64,000 nucleotides of DNA, taken from positions 730,338-794,337 of the forward strand of contig VXAA01003849.1 in NCBI GenBank assembly GCA_013399115.1. Direction: 5' to 3'. Below are positions 35,396 through 48,180 of this stretch, one piece after another. Position numbers and translations under genes: made by a program. The DNA is from Anseranas semipalmata. Lineage: Eukaryota; Chordata; Aves; Anseriformes; Anseranatidae. How positions within the stretch are numbered: the first letter of the stretch is position 1; each line of letters begins with the position of its first letter. Below the pieces are notes generated by a model that was not told the origin of the DNA, did not search any database, and was given only the letters and a program-made list of their open reading frames with translations.

Positions 35396-38300
35396 GCTGT
35401 CATCACAGAATTAAACACGGAGAAAAACTATAGTCAAGACTTTCATATGTAATCTGGAAACTAGCAGCCGTATTTGTAGACTTCTGCTTACGTTTTACCC
35501 AATATTCTGCCTGCGAGCCTACAGGTCCCCGCTGTACGCCCAAGCTGTTCTGAAGTGCTGGGACACAGCATCCTCACACAAATGCATGAACATTCTTGCC
35601 TTTGCTTCACATGTTCATTCTCTCTCTCTAGATTTCTCTTTGTTTGAATTAGATGTTTTGCACGCCACAGACTCAATCCTGCTTTAATGCTTTCTGAAAG
35701 CCACTTGTTGCAGGCTCAGGATCATATCTAACTTGTGTGCCAACACTTTCTTTAATGCTCTTGCTCACTTTCAGGCCCACTAATAAAGTCTGAAGTGTTT
35801 CTACTTAATATACGCAGAAGGACCTTTTTGAACACACTCTAGTTTGAGTACAGTTGAGAGTTTCTTATGAACACATGCTCCAAGAAGAAAGCCATAGACT
35901 CTATCCTTAAGGAATTGCTGGCTGTCTTAACACCTCTCCAACATGATTCATGCGAAAGCACTTACGAATATCTGTCTGTCCATGTGCTGTTCACCAACTT
36001 TGCTAGCCATGCAGGACCAGCAGCAGTGACCTACTGGTGTGAATAATTTACGTCTGGGGTAAAGCATTTTTACATCTTCATATGTTCACCCATTAAGTGC
36101 AATTCAAAACCCACAGGAATGCACAGAATGTCCTGGACTTCACTGAGCTCTGATATCCTTAAAGGAAAAGAAACTTATCTTCATATGTCAATGATGCATG
36201 CAAAAATAACTCAGGAAAAATACTGTTTCTAACAGAGGATCTTAAGACACCTTATATTTCTTAATTATTTTAGCACTGTAGTACTGATCATAAGATAGAT
36301 GCCAAACTGACAGTGCAGTTATTACCTGGACACTAAACTTTAGCTTTAAAGACAGATGTGCTTGCAGCATGCACTCATTAAAACATATGATTCCGAAGAT
36401 ATTTTATTTTAGATTTTCCTCTTTATAGTATTACAAGACTCCTTATGAATAAAATTAGTTTATTATACATTGATAAGATGCTTATGAAGCACAGGATAAT
36501 GTTTATTTTTATGAATCTTTACCTCAACTCATAAAGGTTTGTTTATTTTTGTGGTAAAATAAGAACCCGTCTGTCCTCCTTCCAAATGCGTGCAGTTTAT
36601 TAAAACGCTCAAATTCCACATTTAAATATGCTCTTGCTTTTTTGTGGTTGAAATTCAAGTAATGGTGTTCAGCCATCAACAAATACCACAAAAGTGATGG
36701 AAAAATATGCCAATAGAGCCTGTGACATATCTTTAGGTGGACTGTGCTGTTCTACAGTATGGGGAAGGTTAGGCACTCAGGCATAACTTGGGTATTTTAA
36801 CAGTGATTAGCCAGAGAATAAGCATCAGGTAAACAAAATCAAAGGTAGCCATTAAATTCAAGAGGAAGGCTCATTGCTGACAGTCTTCATCAAACTACTG
36901 GAATATGCACAATCACTATAGACCAAGAGGTCTTCCAAAAGTGGCGTATTTGGTCTGTTGAAAGACCTCATGGTCTGCCGGAATTCTCATTGGACAACTA
37001 CTTTCAACAGAGCTGCAGTGTTGCTGGAAAATCTGAGCAGCCCTTAGCTAATATACAATGGTTGTCATGCTGGGAGATGGTTCATGCATAGAACAGTCTC
37101 AGTGGCAGACAGGAGCTGTGAGAAGATGGAGCCTGAAATACTGATTCCCAAGCACTCCAGAAAGTATCAGCCTGGGGCAGAAATGCAGAACAGAAAATTT
37201 CAGCCTAGCCGCAGTCATAAGATCTCATAATGGGAATGGCTAAGTACTTCACTAAAGATGATGGCGGCAGACCTGAAGATCTCATGGCTGCAAAGCTAAG
37301 CACTGAGCAGTCAGAAAACTCTAGAATTAATGTTAGATGCTGAACTCTAATTTGCAGCCCTCTGTGCCATATTCAAGCTTTAAACACATGATGACTTTCT
37401 TTTCTTTCTCCCTCCTGTAGAACTGTTGTCTCATCCAGCAACCAGCATAAGCAGGGTTCAATTAATGAGCAGATCTTTTCAGAGAAAATGTAATGGGAGT
37501 CCAATACAAGAAAGACAGGTTTTCCCCTTGTCCTGTCCTTGGAAAAGGCTTACTTGTGCTCACTGAAATAAAAAAAAAGTTTTTAAAGCATCCTCCTGAG
37601 CCAGACATCCATGATAACAAACTGGCAAGGTGCAGCAATCTAAAAGGCATCTAGAAGCAGGTCTCAAAATAGGAAAGTCTGAGGAAACATAACAGCAGTG
37701 AAGTTAGCAGTAAAAAAGAAAACACATTTTAAAATCATCTTAAAAACAAAAGCCTACTATTAAGAAGTGCATATGCACTTTCTGACTTGCAGGTTTGTTG
37801 GTGGAAAAGAAAACTTATTTATGTCTTTATAGTCACTATGAATATGTCTTTAGCCAGAAATAACATTTTATGAACACTTTGTATTTAAAAAAGTGGAGAA
37901 TAAAAATAAAACCAAAACATGTTAGACAGTGTCAGCAATTTTTCAGACAATATTTTGGTTTTAAAATGAAAAAAAATATTTGGTTCATGATTTTTCTGCA
38001 GCTTCTTGAAACCCACTAACCTGGGCTGCCATTCTTAAAGGAAATGTACAAGAAACTTCATGTATTTAGAGAGGTGTAGATCAGCAGTTAAATCTGGCAC
38101 TTTGGTGGGTTAATGACCATAAATGCTATGTCAATAGAATGGCTGCTACCACACTACTTTCTGACTTTATTGAAAGAAATACACTAGAGAATGTTTTTGA
38201 AGATAGACTGCCCTTACTACTGAAAGGGGAATACATATCTTGGAAGGGATGCTTTGCATCAAAACAGCTTTATGAACAAAAGCTGTTTCCCTGCAGAGGT

Positions 38301-39581
38301 ATTTCTGATTCTGGATCTTTTATTATGAATGCCTTTGTTCCTCTGTCATGACATTGAAATGGTTAACAGCAAACTTTTGAAATCAGATTTGAAAAGCTTG
38401 ATGAAAGAGCTTGATGTTTTGCCTGATTTTTCTTTCTTTTCCTCTGTGGACAAAGGCCTTGAATGCTGAAGGCTGAAAAGCCTATTATCACCAGAAAGAA
38501 ATGTAAGTAAACAAGGCATTACAATAATGAATTCTACAGTACATGACACGAAGGCAAGAACCAGCTCTGTGCAGCAAGCAGTGAAAGATTTGGCTGTATC
38601 TTGGCAATTTTTCAAAAATGATAACAATAAGAGGTTTTGTCGCTTCAGACATGTAAAATCAAAAGGATATTTCAGCACTAAAAATGATACTGAGAGTTTT
38701 TAACCACTGACCCCAAACCAGCATTCAAAAATAGACATTAAAACTAAGAAGCTATAATCCTACAAGCCATGCACAATCAAACCTAAAGAGCTAAAAAGAT
38801 TGAATTTTTAAAGTCCATTTGAAATTAGGTTGGCAATAACTACCCTTATCCACGGGAGAAGGATTTTTGATATTCAAAGTTAAGATGTGATAAAAAGGAA
38901 TAATCCAAAAATTATACCATGAGTATATTTCAAAACCAGCTTTTGAAATGGTCTGAAATTCCCCAATCTTGTTCCTAAATAAACAGCAAATACAGAGGCC
39001 ATGCACATAGGTAGTTTGGACAATAAAGGCTCTAAGAACTGTATTCGTAGGAAGTGAAAGTGTGCGTGAGTGAGATGTGAAGATGGCGAAATTTGATATT
39101 TAGTCGTGCTACAGTGCATTAACAAACTGTGTAAATGTGTCTAAAGTCAAGTAAAACCAACACTTTGTCCAAACTGGTAGCTCAGCAATTTGGCTGATTA
39201 GAATGGATCTGTTCAAAACTGTGTTAACTGATAAAAAAGTGGCATGCTAAAACTCCCAAAGCAGAAGAGAGTGCCTGTATATGTGAGAAATACCTTACAA
39301 ACTCTAAATGAACATAGAAATGAAGGCATAGTATAACAACCCCTTAATGGTGAATTGTGTCTTTTGCACTATCTGCCTCATCTGTGAGTGAGGAGAAGAG
39401 TCCTCGCTGCCTCTGTGCAGTGTAGCTCTTAATGCCATTGACAGCAGAGTATTGCTGACTTATCTGGGGCATCCTATGGGGATGAACAGTGTCGCTTCAA
39501 GAGACATATCTAAAGAGCAGACAGGATTGGACTGGGCACTTTCTCCTTTCTTTACCTAGGCCCTAACTACACACTTATACC

Positions 39582-39602
39582 AAAAAAAAAAAAAAAAAAA
39601 AA
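39582..39602. repeat. Poly-A run (21 bases)
   Basis: An A homopolymer preceded by sequence in which I recognise no retroposon. Confidence 0.9.
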
Positions 39603-40271
39603 TCAAAGGAAAAGGGGGGTTTTAAACTTGACAAATGATGCACTCAGGTGAAGCGAAATCCCACTGCAGATGGGGTGCAGGTTGTATTTACGTATTGTCA
39701 CCATGCTAACTGAGGTCAGCCCTGTGCCTGACAATCCACAGTGCAGCAAAAACAACAGCCCTTTTTCTCCCACATTAAATTGAACAAGCGTGACAGACTT
39801 TCAGCTACTGCCTGACCTTCCCTTTGGGATTTGCCCCTCTGAGAAGCTTGTCAGAGCTGCGTTCGCAGAGCTGGAGCACAGGAAGTTCAAGCAGCACAAA
39901 CACCACAAATCTCAGTTCCTGACTTTGTGTTCTTCTGCAACAAACTTCCCCACAGAGACGAGCCCCAAGGACTCTTCTTGACAAGCCCGATGCCTGAAAG
40001 GGCAGTATGGAAAACGCAGAACTGCCTCTGAGGTGGTTTGGGGTATGACCAAGACTGGGAAGAGTAGCTAAGATGATTTGTCTTGGGTGAAGATCACCTT
40101 CAGGGAGGAGAGTGATACACAGTGTGATACAGACTTTTTTAATGAGGAGTGGAAAGCAGAACCACTCCATGAAAAGGCAAGAAAAACATCTTTCTTGTAA
40201 AGACTGTCACCAATCACAGCATCCAGGCTGTGATGTGAAGTAGGCAACGTTAAAGAAAGGATCTGGGGCAT

Positions 40272-40316
40272 AGGAAAAGCTTTTCCTCTCAACGGGATCA
40301 GATCAGGCTCTGATCC
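40272..40316. repeat. Two adjacent palindromes
   Basis: AGGAAAAGCTTTTCCT (40272-40287) is a perfect 16-base palindrome. Seven bases later, GGATCAGA (40295-40302) pairs with TCTGATCC (40309-40316) around a 6-base loop. No function is assigned. Confidence 0.7.
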
Positions 40317-40621
40317 AGGCTTGGATGGATCCCAGGCTACAAGCATTTCTGAGCAGCTCAGCCCAGTCCCCAAAGCAGAAACAATCCAAGCCTGCTCCAG
40401 GACCAGCAGCAGTAATGACACATTACAACCACGATAATAAGTCCTACCTATCCCAAGTTCAGAGATTTCTTTATGGTGTTGTGTGACGTAACATGGCATG
40501 CCTTTATGCAGCTACAGAAAGTTTTGAATAAAGTAGAACAGTCGGAACATATTCTTGGTTAGTGCTTGCTGTTATTCCCTAAAAAGCCAAGACCATTTGG
40601 CAACAGGAGCAGGTACAGACC

Positions 40622-40700
40622 AAAAAAAAAAAAAAAAAAACCAATAAAGAAAAAACAGAAACAATAAAGAAAAAACAAAATAACAAAATAAATCCCTTCA
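40622..40700. repeat. A-rich simple repeat
   Basis: A run of about 19 A followed by AATAAAGAAAAAAC-type units (two near copies of AACAATAAAGAAAAAAC). It is possibly a degenerate retroposon tail. Confidence 0.8.
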
Positions 40701-41890
40701 CCTCTTCACAGAAATCATGTAAATTTATGAGAACTGTGACATTAACAAAATGTGAGACTTTTGTCAAGGCTTCTCCAAATGGGCCAGAGTGGAACTGAAA
40801 CCTGGACTCTCCAGGGAAATATCCAGTTCCTGAAGGTCTATACCAGCTTCAATGTATGGAGCTGAACAACTGAAAAAATAGTTCTCAGCTTCAGCTAGTA
40901 CCAAAATTGGAGCCAAGATCAAAGACTTGGTTCATGATCTGGCCCTGCTAGTCCTACTCTGAAGGCAAAAAAAAGTTAGTTTCAGTTAAAGCTCTGAGTC
41001 AGAAATAAAGTGTCAGAAACTACAATCTTTTTCAATGATACACAGTCCACTTTGTTGGTTTTTTTTTAACTGATTCCGTTTAATAAATCATTTTAATGTG
41101 CAGGTGCGGTATCGCTCTCATGCCAATTCAGTTGCTTGGTGCTGACTACTTTAATGCCTATATGTGTAGAAATGTGGAAGACCTATGAAGACATATTGAA
41201 TTGTATAAATATTTGTATTGTAAAACAAAACTTGATTATTTGATAAAACATGTAATTAGGTATTAATACTTCATAATTTGTAAACATTTATCTGAAAATC
41301 AGCAAATAATAGTTCTCCCATTTTTACTATAGAGACCTAATCATATACCCCTTTCACAGGCAAAAATTACTGCCACGAATACTCTTGTTTAAATAATGTG
41401 CAAGGGAAAAAATACATAATTTTCCACATAGGCACGTTTATTCAGAAGTACTCAGTACCCAATGCAATTATTGGCAGCAGTGGGATTATGGATGATCATG
41501 CCCATAACTTTCAGCAATATAAGTTACTAGAATTTCTGCTTTGTCAGCATATCTCATGCATCCAGAAAATTTACTGCTGTTTTTTACCAAAAGTTGTTGT
41601 ATTAGCCACTGGGCTGGTATGGTCTTTCTCAACATTAAATAGTTCCTCTAGAGTTCGCTACTTTCCACATACATAATTGATTCCCGATGGATTTAAGTGA
41701 GTTTAGCAACACATTGATACCACCAAAACTCTTCAGTCATCTAGATGGCGAAACCAATGTTTTTATTAATTTACTGCATTTGAATTAAAATGTGGGTAGT
41801 GAACTACAACTCCCAGACAAATTCCACAATGTTCATGCTTAGTAGGTCACAAAATCATTAAAGTGTTATTGTAAAACTCAGGAAGGCTGT

Positions 41891-41917
41891 GGGGTGGGGA
41901 GGGTGGTGGGGAATGGG
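41891..41917 (+). other. G-quadruplex-forming candidate
   Basis: G-runs at 41891-41894, 41896-41899, 41901-41903, 41908-41911 and 41915-41917 are separated by loops of 1, 1, 4 and 3 bases. This satisfies the usual four-tract rule with very short loops, predicting a stable intrastrand quadruplex on the plus strand. Confidence 0.6.
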
Positions 41918-42722
41918 ACAAATCAGAGTGAGAACAACCAGACCAACCAAGACAAATTGCACTAAATTCCATATGCCATACATACTTACTAAATGTTATT
42001 TATCCAGAGAAGACAATGTTATGCAGGAATGCAGAATAGCACAGTGTGATATGGAAACCGTAAAATGTTGTCATTGGACAACTTAGTCCTAACATAAGAG
42101 TGTAGGTTTTAGGCTATTTCACATGGTAGGTTATTTACCTGTAGAAGATACTGAGTGGGTTGCAGAGAGGAAACTATGAAATATCTGCCGCTTTTGTATT
42201 TTGGCGGCTATAACTGAACTCTTTGATTTCCAGCCTGGCAACAGAAACATGAAACATGGGAGTTTTTTGTGCCCAAGCTAACAAATTATAATGATTTTTT
42301 TTTTCCCACTATAAACCTGTTCCTAGAGATATTTTCCTATTTTATAAAACCTATTTGGCTCACAGTGAAAATCCCTCTTCTGACAGAAGCTTCATCTGGT
42401 GCCTGCTTAGGTATCACCCAGTGCGCTAAGCTTCTTGGCACTGTCACGATATATTTAATGCCTAATATGAACACATCTGATGGGTATGCTCCCTGTTTAC
42501 TGCAGGTCCAGTGCCTGGTCTAATAGCTAGTTCTGACTACCTCAAATAGGAGTGGTAGTTTTTCTAGTTTTGCTCAGCTTCTCTTTTCATTTTTAATTTC
42601 CGGGGGGGCTTAAACTACACCCATCTGCTTCATACATCCTATTGGGTTACTGCTCCATGCAGCTGCACCTGAGAGACCAAAACCCTATTAGACTAAGTGC
42701 TGTGCAAACATCAGTTAAAAAA

Positions 42723-42751
42723 GAAAAAGAAAGAAAGAAAGAAAGAAAAAG
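42723..42751. repeat. (GAAA)n tetranucleotide repeat
   Basis: About six AAAG/GAAA units with one AAAAAG interruption at each end. Confidence 0.85.
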
Positions 42752-45700
42752 ATTGATACTTACATAAACAATAAGGCAGAAATGGAGAAAGAGGATGCCT
42801 GAGGAGATGTAGTAATGCTAATAGGTTTTAGTACATGTTATGAGACCTCATAGAATGTTTTAGAAAGTAATTCTGTTTGCCAAAGTAAGGCCAAAAGAGA
42901 TGAGAATAAAAGAAAAATCAAGATGAAAGAAAGGAACGAACCAGTGCAGCTAGGAGTGACCACAGAATGAGATGGGGCTGGTTTGGCTAATCACAGGAAA
43001 CACTCTCAGGCACTTAGATCCATTCTGCCCGGGAAGGCTGTGACAAAATAATACTTGCCTTATTTGTAACAATGCAGCCTATAGTATGTTTAGATAAAAA
43101 GGTATTAGTGATTAGGTAATAAAGATCTACATGCCCTACAGCAACAGTCCTGGCTGTTGAACACAGGTGATTGTGGAGGTCCTCATCTGCAGGGCAGAAA
43201 GCATTTTCTCATACCTTAGCAGCAGAAGCTTGGACAAGAGTTAGTACCAATTGGCTAGCTGTCTATTAATGGTTTTTGAGAAGTTTGGCGTTAAGGCTTT
43301 CTTTCTGTTACATTTATAAAATTATGGTACTCTTTTATCTCTTTCATTCAGTACTTTTGTTACAGAAATTCATTTACAGCAGTCCGTTATTAATATTTTC
43401 AGTTAAGTTATTTTAAAGTCGGTACTTTGTAATGCTTTTTTTTTTTCCAGGCACTGGTTTCTTGAAAGCCACCTGTGATTCCCAGCTCAGGTCTGGAAGT
43501 CTTCTGTCACTTCCTTGAACATATTTTTAGTGTCTGACTCTTCTAGTTCAAAACCCTATACCTTGCATTTCTGAAATGGCAGGGTGGCAAGGTTAGGTGC
43601 TGCAGCCTTCAGCACCACAGTATCGATGGTCTCACCATGTAAACAGCAACCACAGCAGAGGTCCTTGAACAAATCCTAATACCCAGGCAAGATCGGATAT
43701 ATGAACTTCTCCCCAAAGACAGGATACTGCTGGCTTTCTGGATGTCAGATAACTCAAACATCAGGGGGCCTTCATTTCTATATCCTGATAATGTAACAAA
43801 TACTCTTTTTTTCCTCTCCTATTCCTTCGACATATTCAAAAATTCTCTGCAGATATCTTTACTTATATAATCAACTTCTGGGTAAAATTCACCAAGGAAT
43901 AAAGAATAGGTATCTTATCAACAATTCACTATTGCAGAAAATAACATTTGTTAAAATTAGAAAGTTGTTGAATAAGGCTTTGATGATAATTGCTAAAGTT
44001 GAGTATTTATGGTAAAGAGACACAGACTTAGTCATTAGAAAAGCAAAATTCAGCATTTTAAAAGTGCCGGTTTCCACTGACTATTGAAATTCAATATGCT
44101 ATCACTGGATATTATTGATCTATTTAGCAGTTTTACAGACCATTGCCATAGACTTGTTAACATTTGAAAAGCAAAACCAAAACAGCTATCTTTTCAGTCC
44201 ATCTTGTACTATGACACATTTCCTGGATGAACTATAAGCAATAAATTCCATGCTTGCTGCATGTTTTTGCAAAACTATAAAATCTATGGAGGCATCAAAA
44301 ATAAAATCTAATAACACAGATGATGCCCAGACATTCCTTTCATATTGAAACTCCTATGGTCTGACTTGAAGAGGAATCTAGATGTGCATTTCCCACTGAT
44401 TCCAGTAAAAGCTATGAATAAATCCTCAAAGTAACTTAGTCACTGAAATATCTTACTCATAGATGATTGCCTTCTAATACCATCTTCCTTCCTGATTTAG
44501 GAGCTTGTGGGAGCAGAGAGCACTTCTGGAAGAGATGCTTTTTCAGATACAATTGCACTTTAGTGGAAAGGACAAGACCCAAGCACCAAAGCAGCCAACC
44601 TGCCTGGATTTGGGCACCTAACTCTGATCAGGTGTGCTCCTCCATCAGGATCCTGAGTAGTGAAATACATCCTGCAACCATGCTCTTTTTCTGTTCACAG
44701 CAAGGGTTTTAACTAATATTTTCCATCCCCTTGGTCAGTTTTGGATTAAACTTTCCATCTCTCCCATTGGTGCTGTTCCACTTTATCTAGTTACCACAGG
44801 AACCAAAAGAGGCAGAACACACAGAATACTGGCTAATGAACATGGACAGAAATATTTTTTTTATCCCTGTCCAAAGAGATATCTTTTATATATTCATAAT
44901 AGTGACACTTCACAGAGATTTGAAAAGAACAAGGCCAGAGAAACCAAATAACTTGACCACTGGGAATGTGGTAGACCTGAGTTCAAGTAAATTCTTCAGA
45001 TCATGCAGAAAAAGAATTTGAGTCTTGGTCCTTCATCTCCCTGATGATTACTCTAACTATGTAACTCCTCTAGCCATATGTACACAGTCTTTCCCTTGCC
45101 CACTCCCTCCATTTCCCAAAATGTTTTTGTTTCATACTCGGAACCCACCTACTGGCTACCCTCCTGTTTCTTTGCCTCGATTGAGTTGTTGGCTTTAGCT
45201 CTGTAGTAAAAGTAAACTTTATATAAGTTTCTAAGTGATAAAGAATGCAAACTTTTTGTTGTTAGTGTACTTGGTTCAAGAAGGATTGAAATCAGAACAC
45301 ATTAAATGTAGTTCTATGATATAATTTGCATCCTAAAACTACTAATACTTGACTCTAGTCCTAAAAAATGTAGAGATTTCATCAAATAAAATTCTGTTAT
45401 TTCTAAAAGAATTTCTAGAATTTCCCCGGAATATTTTTTTGCAAATCTTAATAGAAACACTAAAAAAAAGTTGAAAGATGTAGATGCAACTGAAAATGTC
45501 TAGAGAAGAGAAGTTTTACAGTCCAGTACCTAAATTCTCTTAAGACTTACTTTGACTGTGTCAATTAAATTGCCATGCTTTCTCTGACTTCATGAAAGTT
45601 GTTCTTCAGAGTAAAAGCTAGTATTACTGAAAATTGAAATCTTTATGTTGAGAGCTATAAATTTTGGAACAAAAGAATATAATTTCATTTGATTAGCATT

Positions 45701-46382
45701 TCATACTTTCTTAACCAGATACTTTATCAAAGGTGTGATACCATTTAAAAGTAGTTGTTCAGGTACAACATCTACCTAAGTATCACCACTGTAATATTAC
45801 ATGACCAAGGTAGAAAAAAAATTAGCTTGTATGTCAAAAATGTCCTATTATCCAAGTTGGCTAAGGATGGATAATACACCATCAGTATTAGACTTGCTTG
45901 GAATTGAAGAACATGATCTCTGAGTGCGTATAAAACAGAGGCTAAGTACTTCACCTTTAAATCTTGTACTAAAAGATAAGTAGAAAATCCTGCAGAAGCA
46001 AATGAGAGATGAGTGACAGTTAACCATGTGGGCAGGATTTCACCATCATGTGCTTCACCTCAGTCCTAGTGCTCAGTGAGGACCAGGAAGGCAAGACCTA
46101 CATTCACTGAACACCTTGTGGTGCACCTCAACAGGGCTTTACAATGGAACTGTGCTCAGGCAAAATGTGCTCAGCAGCTGTGCCAGGCAAAATGGTCAGC
46201 TGAACTCTGGCCAAAGAAGCATACCCTGAAATCTGAAGAAAGAACAGCCAGGTACACACCGAGCTGTCCTCTAAACCTGAAACACATGACCAGTTGTCAC
46301 AGCCCCCAGGGAAGTGTTGATGTAAGCAGCTCTATATCATCTTTTACTTGCCAGACTGGACAATCTTCTGGTAACCTTACAA

Positions 46383-46408
46383 GCGTGCAAACTCTGCGTG
46401 CAAACTCC
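46383..46408. repeat. 13-bp tandem duplication
   Basis: GCGTGCAAACTCT is followed immediately by GCGTGCAAACTCC; the two copies differ only at the last base, suggesting a recent duplication. Confidence 0.85.
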
Positions 46409-47999
46409 ATATTGTTTTTCTGTCACAATCTACAAACTGACCAGTATTTAGTCCTCTGTATTTTGGGACATCGCAATTAACAGAGAATATTTCCCAATAA
46501 TGAGAATAAACATTTTCACCCTTTAGTCAATAAACATTTTAAAGCACTGCAGAAGCTAAACAGGAGAGCTCTAGAGGTTTGGGAATACTAAGCCCTGATT
46601 GATTAACATTAATCATTTATAATGAAGGAAGCGAATGCTTCATTCATGCCTCATAGTCATGCAAGATTTCATGAGGTATCTGAGAGATGCAGGTTTTGAA
46701 CTAAAATATGACATTTGAAAATGTAAAATTCAACTTAGTAGTTGCAGCTAAGGAGTCTGAATTAGCCAAGTAGGCACTTTCACTTTCTGTCATTTTATTT
46801 TTTAAAGCTATGTATTTCCCTTGGTGGATCAGCTTTTGTTTTAATGCGTTTGAATATTGTGGCACATCACAAACATTCTAAGACTGGGCTGAGCTGCTAG
46901 AATGCAAGAGTGTTGATTTTATGCCATGCCTTGCGATAGATGTGCCTTTGTATAAAGCAGTAAAAATTGGTAGAGATTGGATACAAGTAGCAGTAAAAAG
47001 AAAAATGTTGAGACTCTTTCTTTTAAAATACATCCTGCAGTTTAGCTATAAAGCTCCTTATTTTTAGAAAACCAGTAGAATTGTTCAGGCTCTGCCCCTG
47101 CAGTTTCAATAGCAGTCTAGTGCTTTAAAACCATGACCTTGAAAAGAAAGCGTTTACATTGTAAATGTACTGGCAGTATGTAGACTATTCTGTGAGTGAG
47201 TATCCAACTGCGGCAAAAAGTTCAGAAGCACGTTTTCTTTATTCAGAAAGGCCTAATCCATGGGGCTTTTTTAGTGGTAAAAGCACTTGGCACTAATTGT
47301 GACTTACTTCTAGCAGTGAACCTGTATAATTCTCAACTTTCACACAGCCAATTAATTCCCACGAATACCAGAAATCGTGGGTTCTGATAGGTGTTGATAC
47401 ACAATGTTTCTGATGCTCAGATTTTCTACAAACACAGGGGACCTCTCAAAGCTGGTTCTTCTGCCTAAAATGCAATATCATCTCATAGCTTGCGATTGTA
47501 CATGAGTTTACGATGACCAAAGTACTTAAAAGCTAAGCAGAAAACAATCTGTGCAGGTAACACAGGGACAAAGCATTGCTTTCGAGAGATTTGCAGCTGC
47601 TCCCACTACTGGAGCAGCCCTTGGGGCAGTCTGCTGGAGGACGTATGATAGAGAAGAGGCCAAGCACGACAGCAGGGACACCCTGCATTAGGACCAATTC
47701 ACAGCAAATTTTTTGTAAAAAGTCTCCCCTCTGAAAAGCTCCTTGAAAAGTGTAGCTTTCCCTCACCTAACCACAAAATTATTGGGTTCTCCTTTCTTGC
47801 ATGGGGGTCCCGGTCACAACTCTACACTTTCAGGAGACTTCTGTATTGCTATTAAAGCAGAGATTTACTATTTTTATTATGCATGAAAAATAAGCACACC
47901 TTCCTCAAACTTACAGTTCTCATCCTTGAAAAACAGGATGAATGTTCTGAGCGGTAATAAATAAATCTGTTAACTTGTGCTAAATTTAAACTGGTCATT

Positions 48000-48180
48000 T
48001 AAAGAAATTTAGCATCTGTTCTTTGTCCTGAATAATCTTAAAACAACAGACTCTCTGTACTCTCTTTTTAGTTAAAATTAATTGAAATCTTTTGTACAAG
48101 CTGTACTTGATAAAATTAGGTTGTAATTAAGATAAGTTACTAATTATTGTTTTATCTAATTGTTGTAATTATATAGGATC
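48000..48180. promoter_or_regulatory. AT-rich homeodomain-motif block, possible conserved element
   Basis: Dense TAATTA/TTAATT/TAATT cores (TTAAAATTAATTGAAATC, GTTGTAATTAAGATAAG, TACTAATTATTG) occur in about 180 bases lacking simple-repeat periodicity. Function is inferred only from motif density. Confidence 0.22.

Larger units (their letters stand above)
32442..41890. other. Intergenic: no gene recognised
   Basis: No coding gene is supported. The interval is AT-rich, with the palindromic repeat remnants at 32925-33000 and 35305-35395, a homeodomain-motif-rich block at 34540-34720, A-rich runs at 39582-39602 and 40622-40700, and clustered palindromes at 40272-40316. The segment 36240-36640 is also AT-rich with TAAT and TTTATT motifs, but I could not separate it from background. 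Confidence 0.65.

Noticed and set aside
46076..46480. 134-codon frame
   Set aside because: No recognisable domain; codon use and composition look like random intergenic sequence.
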